The translations under genes were made by a program, and so were the position numbers. The notes below the pieces were generated by a model. The model searched no databases and was not told the origin of the DNA. It saw only the letters and a program-made list of their open reading frames with translations. A DNA stretch of 64,000 nucleotides from an uncultured Lachnospiraceae bacterium (lineage in GTDB: Bacteria; Bacillota; Clostridia; Lachnospirales; Lachnospiraceae): NCBI GenBank assembly GCA_947589095.1, contig CANQBX010000012.1, positions 1-64,000 of the forward strand, read 5' to 3'. How positions within the stretch are numbered: the first letter of the stretch is position 1; the number at the start of each line of letters is the position of its first letter. This document shows positions 60,306-64,000 of the stretch, piece by piece.

Positions 60306-60689
60306 TTATCGCCCCGCATGTAGCCTTTCAGTCAGGGCATCCTGCAGGATGCGGGAGAGGCTCAATCCAGCGTCTGAAGCCATATCGTCCATCCATTTGG
60401 GAATGCTGACCGTGCGCCGGACAGCGCGTTGATCTCTGACGACAGCGCAGATGAGATTCGCAAACTCATCGGGAGCAGTTTTGATAGACGCCATAGCTGT
60501 AGCGGAAGGAATCTCCATCTTATTATCTGCCAGATATTCAATCCATTGAGATAGTGCAGATTGTGCCATGTGCACGGCGTTTGCCATGTTTTTACCCTCG
60601 GTAATACATCCAGGGAGATCTGGATATGTTATGGTAAAAGAGCCATCTTCATTCGCATGAAAAACTGCAGGATATACATATTCTGCCAT
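60306..60689 (-). CDS. hicB: HicB-family antitoxin (second hicAB)
   Basis: The start at 60689 is 6 nt after AGGAGG; the track's ATG abuts that site. The 127-residue protein has a HicB domain (EDGSFTITYPDLPGCITEGKNMANAV) and a C-terminal ribbon-helix-helix (RRTVSIPKWMDDMASDAGLSLSRILQDAL). It follows the unlisted hicA by 43 bp on the minus strand. A GC-rich hairpin (60297-60317) spans its stop codon but lacks a T-run. Confidence 0.92.
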   Translation of the reverse strand: MAEYVYPAVFHANEDGSFTITYPDLPGCITEGKNMANAVHMAQSALSQWIEYLADNKMEIPSATAMASIKTAPDEFANLICAVVRDQRAVRRTVSIPKWMDDMASDAGLSLSRILQDALTERLHAGR

Positions 60690-60732
60690 AGCCATCCTCC
60701 TTATTATCTATTTTGAAGAGCTGGCGCGGGCC

Positions 60733-60912
60733 TTATCTCAAACCCGCCGTCTTTAGGATTGCTCTTGCTGTGTATTCGTTTAACTCTCTGTGCCTTGGGA
60801 CTTGTATCGGCCGGCAGCCGTCTTTTGAGTAGATTGTGTGATCTCCGTCATCTCTGGCCATTTCGTATCCGGCTTTTTCTAACTCTTTGATTAAGTCCCT
60901 GCGCTTCATCAT
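60733..60912 (-). CDS. hicA: HicA-family toxin, missed by the ORF track
   Basis: The minus-strand frame of 59 residues falls just below the track cut-off. It reads MMKRRDLIKELEKAGYEMAR, then DDGDHTIYSKDG (catalytic His in DHTIY), IQVPRHRELNEYTARAILKTAGLR. This is a full-length HicA. GAAGGTGAG lies before the two start codons; the second ATG (60909) has the better spacing. It is followed by hicB and preceded by an operator-rich promoter. Confidence 0.9.
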   Translation of the reverse strand: MMKRRDLIKELEKAGYEMARDDGDHTIYSKDGCRPIQVPRHRELNEYTARAILKTAGLR

Positions 60913-60928
60913 CTCACCTTCTGGTCAT

Positions 60929-60957
60929 AGTATATTACATAAATTACGTAATGTCAA
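60929..60957 (-). promoter_or_regulatory. promoter of the second hicAB
   Basis: On the minus strand TTGACA (60952-60957), exactly 17 bp, TATACT (60929-60934). The spacer is entirely one copy of the 17-nt operator-like site described next. Confidence 0.75.
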
Positions 60958-60981
60958 TGTTGAATTGCGTAATTTATGTAA
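60935..60981. promoter_or_regulatory. two inverted 17-nt operator-like sites for HicB
   Basis: TTACATAAATTACGTAA (60935-60951) and TTGCGTAATTTATGTAA (60965-60981) are inverted copies matching at 16 of 17 positions, separated by 13 bp. One fills the -35/-10 spacer, the other lies just upstream of -35. Confidence 0.7.
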
Positions 60982-61122
60982 TATGTTTTTTTGGATTTTT
61001 TCATTTCTCAGGCAAAAGGAAATACTGCACCCTATATACTTTGCAATATCCCGCTATACTTTTTCTGACGGAAAGGGTATAATGTTCTCAGCGAGAGATC
61101 ATTGTTTACAGGAGATAATTGA

Positions 61123-61986
61123 ATGAAACGAGAACTCGGAATAGCGCGCTGCGGACTGGCATGCTGCTTATGCAGTGAGAATGAGCATTGCAGCGGATGT
61201 AATTCGGGAGAATGCCCGGGCAAGGACTGGTGCGAAAACAGAAATTGTTCCATTGAGAATAATTACACGCATTGCTATGAATGTAAATCTGAATGCAGAA
61301 AAGGCTTGCTTTCCAAAATCAAGCCTTATGGATTTACCTTGTTTATCAAAAGATACGGAGAAAAAGCACTTTTAGATTGCCTTGAGCGGAACGAAAAAGC
61401 AAGCGTTGTTTATCATCGAGAAGGGATTCATGGCGATTATGATGACTTTAATGATGTTGAGAAATTAATTAAATTTATCAAAACAGGAAAGAATGATATC
61501 AACAAGACGATTATCAATGCGGTCATAAAAAAGGCGGAGGCATTGTGCCCGGATTCTCTGGCTTTGATTGGCATATACGGTTCCGCCGCCACTGGAGAAG
61601 AACACAAAAAATCCGATCTTGACTTACTGATTCTGATCAATGATAAAAACGGGTGGGTACTGGCCGACGGATTCATATTGGACGATATTGACGTAGGATA
61701 TGATATTTACTGTACAAGCTGGGATATGCTTGAAAGCGACGCCCAGTGTAACCATGCGCATTTATCAAAGCTGTTCGATTCCGTGATTGTTTACTGCAAG
61801 GATAAAAGCTCGCTGAAAAGACTGGATGAGATCAGGAAAGAGGCTGCGGGTCTTCTTGCGTCAGACAGACGGTATGATAAGGCTGACTTCGCATATTGTG
61901 AAGCAAAAAAGAAATTTGCCGAGTCCATCTTACAGAATCTTTATCAAAGGTCAGAAGCTGCGCAGGCGCTGCCATTCTATTTATAG
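61123..61986 (+). CDS. DUF3795-nucleotidyltransferase protein, 5' part of a frameshifted gene
   Basis: ATG 61123 follows CAGGAGATAATTG. The 287-residue frame has a Cys-rich DUF3795-like domain (CGLACCLCSENEHCSGC ... CYECKSEC, likely metal-binding) and a nucleotidyltransferase domain with GIYGSAATGEEHKKSDLDLLI (GS and DxD motif). It ends abnormally at RSEAAQALPFYL. In the frame of the next ORF the same DNA reads VRSCAGAAILFIEDAV, which joins smoothly to that ORF's MLYNGRYFRKG. Loss of one A from the CAAAGG tract near 61945 would explain the break. The gene is probably inactive or the base is a sequencing error. Confidence 0.8.
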   Translation: MKRELGIARCGLACCLCSENEHCSGCNSGECPGKDWCENRNCSIENNYTHCYECKSECRKGLLSKIKPYGFTLFIKRYGEKALLDCLERNEKASVVYHREGIHGDYDDFNDVEKLIKFIKTGKNDINKTIINAVIKKAEALCPDSLALIGIYGSAATGEEHKKSDLDLLILINDKNGWVLADGFILDDIDVGYDIYCTSWDMLESDAQCNHAHLSKLFDSVIVYCKDKSSLKRLDEIRKEAAGLLASDRRYDKADFAYCEAKKKFAESILQNLYQRSEAAQALPFYL

Positions 61987-61997
61987 AAGATGCAGTG

Positions 61998-62543
61998 ATG
62001 TTATATAATGGCCGGTATTTCAGAAAAGGAACCAAGCGGACTTTTGATGAACTAAGACAGCTTGATCTTCCCTTTGATCCTGAAGTCATAATTACGGACA
62101 TCATTAGGGCGGAAACAGTTGAAAAGATAAGATCCGGACTGACGGAACTGCTGGTTCTGACCAATGAATACCTGAAAATACCGAAGCAAAAAGCACTCTC
62201 CGCTGCAGCGAATCTGGGGGGAACTTATGAGGAAATGTATTCGAACTGGAAAAACAAAATGGCAGAAGCGGCAGACAGAGACGATAGGTATTCTTCTTTT
62301 ATGAATTTGCTGTCTTTACAAGAGATGATTCATGAGATTGCGGAAGAAATCGAAGTAGACGATTTTGAAATTATGGATAAATTTGATCCGCAGGATCTTG
62401 AAAATAATGTAAGCGTTTTTGATAAAGCCATGAGTAACTACCTTGCGGAGTATGAAAAAGTGGGGATGCGTCCCAAACGGTATGGAAGCGTGGAAGAATT
62501 TGAGAAAGATTATTGGAAAGCAGTTCAGAATAACGGAAAATAA
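61998..62543 (+). CDS. 3' part of the frameshifted DUF3795-nucleotidyltransferase gene
   Basis: The 181-residue frame opens at ATG 61998, but no ribosome site precedes it. It is helical (AETVEKIRSGLTELLVLTNEYLKIP, LLSLQEMIHEIAEEIEVDDFEIMDKF). Read one frame back, it continues the upstream nucleotidyltransferase; together they would give about 473 residues, a length I recall for such proteins. It is therefore better viewed as the C-terminal domain of one gene than as an independent protein. Confidence 0.7.
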   Translation: MLYNGRYFRKGTKRTFDELRQLDLPFDPEVIITDIIRAETVEKIRSGLTELLVLTNEYLKIPKQKALSAAANLGGTYEEMYSNWKNKMAEAADRDDRYSSFMNLLSLQEMIHEIAEEIEVDDFEIMDKFDPQDLENNVSVFDKAMSNYLAEYEKVGMRPKRYGSVEEFEKDYWKAVQNNGK

Positions 62544-62765
62544 TTAGGGATTATGAACGGCTTTGGAGCAAGTTTATTTATAATCGTTCTTAAGGTTGAA
62601 ATATAAGCTGCGGTTATCTATAATCAAGGAAAATGTGCTTATATGACAGGAAAGGGGCGTAGTTTTATGACCAGAAGGTATGTTATTGCTCAGTAGTCTG
62701 AGCTTAAATAAATGAATGAATCGTAAGCTCAGATGAATCCCGAAAGTATGATTGGGAGGAGCATT

Positions 62766-63056
62766 ATGAGCTATATTAAGGCAGAGAATGTGCTGCCACA
62801 GGAATTAATAGAAACGATTCAGCAATATGTGGACGGAAAACTGATTTATATTCCATGCAAAGAGAAACAGGAGTGGGGCAGCGCGACTTCTGCCAGGGTT
62901 TTCTTTCGTGAGCGCAACGAAAGAATTTATGAAACCTACAAAAGCGGAATGAGCGTACAGGATCTCGCCCACCATTTTTCTTTGTCGGAGAAAAGCATTC
63001 AGAGAATTCTCAGGGATCAGCGGCTTGCCGAAAAGGAAAACGTTGAAAGCATCTGA
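62766..63056 (+). CDS. CD3324-family protein (Mor-like helix-turn-helix)
   Basis: Start at 62766 after TGGGAGGAGC; 96 residues. The sequence SYIKAENVLPQELIETIQQYVDGKLIYIP and the C-terminal SVQDLAHHFSLSEKSIQRILRDQ (a helix-turn-helix) match the CD3324 family of Clostridia, related to the Mor activator fold. It is a probable DNA-binding protein of unknown target. The gap before it (62544-62765) holds nothing I can name. Confidence 0.88.
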   Translation: MSYIKAENVLPQELIETIQQYVDGKLIYIPCKEKQEWGSATSARVFFRERNERIYETYKSGMSVQDLAHHFSLSEKSIQRILRDQRLAEKENVESI

Positions 63057-63348
63057 GAATTCGGATATAAAAGTGTATTTCCGTTGCGGAGGCTGCGGGA
63101 AAAAGCAGGAGTTTATGAATTCCTGTAAATTCAGAGTAAATGCCAACGGCAAAAGCGTGGATGTCTGGCTGATCTATCGGTGCAAAAAATGCGGGCATTC
63201 CAAAAACCTCACAATTTATGAGCGGACACGTCCGGGCAAGATACCTGCGGATCTGTTTGAACGCTTTTTAAGCAACGACATGGAAACTGCCCTGGAATAT
63301 GGCAGAAACATAGGTTTTTTGAAGAGAAACAATGCTGAACTCAAGTGA
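63025..63348 (+). CDS. DUF1062-like protein, truncated
   Basis: The frame opens at TTG 63025, inside the preceding gene, with no convincing ribosome site. The 107 residues contain CGGCGKK and CKKCGHS zinc-type pairs and the DUF1062 core FRVNANGKSVDVWLIYRC. As I recall, full DUF1062 proteins are about 180 residues; the C-terminal half is missing here, and the N-terminus is not the usual one. It may be a gene fragment that still reads through. Confidence 0.6.
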   Translation: MPKRKTLKASENSDIKVYFRCGGCGKKQEFMNSCKFRVNANGKSVDVWLIYRCKKCGHSKNLTIYERTRPGKIPADLFERFLSNDMETALEYGRNIGFLKRNNAELK

Positions 63349-63412
63349 ATGTCAGCCGGACCCCAGTCCGGCCGATTGTAATAAATAAAAGCTTGACCTT
63401 CTTAAAGTACCG

Positions 63413-63441
63413 TAGATTTCTTCCCATTTGAGTGGTATAAT
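63413..63441 (+). promoter_or_regulatory. possible promoter of the HExxH gene
   Basis: TAGATT (63413-63418), 17-bp spacer, TATAAT (63436-63441). The -10 is perfect, the -35 weak. Confidence 0.35.
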
Positions 63442-63503
63442 GTTAATTGCATGGCGGACGATTGTTCGGCAAATCGATGTTGTAGAGGTGAGGTGAAGTC
63501 GGT

Positions 63504-64000
63504 ATGGAAATGTCAACGATGCACTATGTTTTTCACTACAAGAAAAACAGTTTGGCTGAAAAAGAAATAAATCAAATCGCTGATATTCAGGAGGGATGCT
63601 ATACATTTATCAGCGACTGCCTTCATGCTGACGCAAAGGGCAAAATCCACTATCATTTGTTCGATACTCCACAAGAGGTAGGAAAGCAATATGCAATTAT
63701 CCACGACGAGGAGGATGATGAGCCATGCAACGGCTTTGCTCTTCCGGATATCATGAGCAAAGACGGTATGAATCATGTTTTTGCCGTATACAGCGAAACA
63801 ATAAAATGCATCGGTTTCCATGAAGACGCACATATTATTTCCTATTCGATTTGCAGACCGGAGTCGCGGTTCATCAGCGAAGGGCTCGCCATGTTTTTTG
63901 ATCGGTACTGGTGGGGAATCGATAATTATTCCTGGACGAAATGGTATATTGAGCAAGGAAAGAATCCGTCTGTCATCGATCTCTTGGAAAACAGTCATTT
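63504..64000 (+). CDS. HExxH metallopeptidase-like protein, 5' part
   Basis: The frame starts at ATG 63504 after GAGGTGAGG and runs off the window, so it is absent from the track. The 165 visible residues begin MEMSTMHYVFHYKKNSLAEK and contain GFHEDAHIISYSICRPESRFISEGLAMFFDRYW: an HExxH zinc motif (HEDAH) followed 19 residues later by EGLAMFF, the third-ligand region of gluzincin-type (peptidase MA-like) enzymes. No signal peptide is seen. Substrate and full domain structure cannot be judged. Confidence 0.7.
   Translation, partial: MEMSTMHYVFHYKKNSLAEKEINQIADIQEGCYTFISDCLHADAKGKIHYHLFDTPQEVGKQYAIIHDEEDDEPCNGFALPDIMSKDGMNHVFAVYSETIKCIGFHEDAHIISYSICRPESRFISEGLAMFFDRYWWGIDNYSWTKWYIEQGKNPSVIDLLENSH

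Noticed and set aside
63355-63372. terminator after the DUF1062 fragment (GCCGGAC/GTCCGGC)
   Set aside because: The stem is perfect but short, and no T-run follows on either strand.

Overview
The window is a 64 kb piece of a moderately GC-rich chromosome from an anaerobic Firmicute, most likely a Lachnospiraceae-type Clostridium. The signs are Shine-Dalgarno GGAGG sites before almost every gene, the rpmB / Asp23 / DAK2 (YloU-YloV) neighbourhood, an electron-bifurcating NfnAB pair, a clostridial split methionine synthase, the PyrK-PyrDB type of dihydroorotate dehydrogenase, and GlpA/GlpB/DUF1667 glycerol-phosphate oxidation. The species cannot be fixed from the sequence alone. No rRNA, tRNA, CRISPR array, complete insertion sequence or prophage was seen.

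Layout. 1-2.1 kb: end of hflK, a small membrane protein, hflC and a terminator. 2.2-3.1 kb: a membrane-attached XRE regulator. 3.2-7.9 kb: one-carbon/methionine group metF, B12-reactivation domain protein, and metH without its reactivation domain. 7.9-18.4 kb: a sugar-uptake locus with a YesM/YesN two-component pair, a lipoprotein binding protein, two permeases without an ATPase, a glycosidase-like protein, and an ADP-ribosylglycohydrolase fused to an SGNH/GDSL hydrolase. 18.3-21.5 kb, minus strand: MoxR ATPase, DUF58 and DUF4129-type membrane protein. 21.5-22.7 kb: a gene-free 1.2 kb stretch with two copies of a long, branched, inverted-repeat element facing each other around two 27-nt direct repeats. 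22.7-25.0 kb: nfnAB behind a leader with two related hairpins. 25.2-31.7 kb: glycerol-phosphate metabolism (GlpA-like, GlpB-like, DUF1667, HAD phosphatase, LacI regulator, glycerophosphodiesterase), the first operon behind a strong promoter and an attenuator-like terminator. 31.8-39.8 kb: deoB, GNAT, APH-like kinase, pyrF-pyrK-pyrD-pyrE, and small membrane proteins. 39.8-44.8 kb: M29 aminopeptidase, acyltransferase, DUF4091 protein. 44.9-49.9 kb: rpmB, Asp23, DAK2/FakA-like, recQ. 49.9-51.2 kb: hicAB and a small kinase. 51.3-56.8 kb: an orphan response regulator followed by a BceRSAB-type antimicrobial-peptide sensing and detoxification module with a recognisable BceR operator. 57-64 kb: an accessory tail of small regulators, GNAT, DinB-like protein, a second hicAB, a frameshifted DUF3795-nucleotidyltransferase gene with an upstream decayed copy, and an incomplete HExxH protein running off the end.

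The most unusual item is the pair of structured elements at 21.75-22.47 kb. Their arms differ in sequence but each pairs with its own partner, and their internal hairpins carry compensatory changes. This is the pattern of a selected or mobile structured element rather than chance. I do not recognise it as a named RNA or transposon family. Other useful points are two hicAB promoters whose presumed operators fill the -35/-10 spacer (one toxin gene is missing from the ORF track), the Bce operator and tandem repeat, the glp attenuator, and recurring Ala/Gly/Ser-rich insertions in core enzymes.
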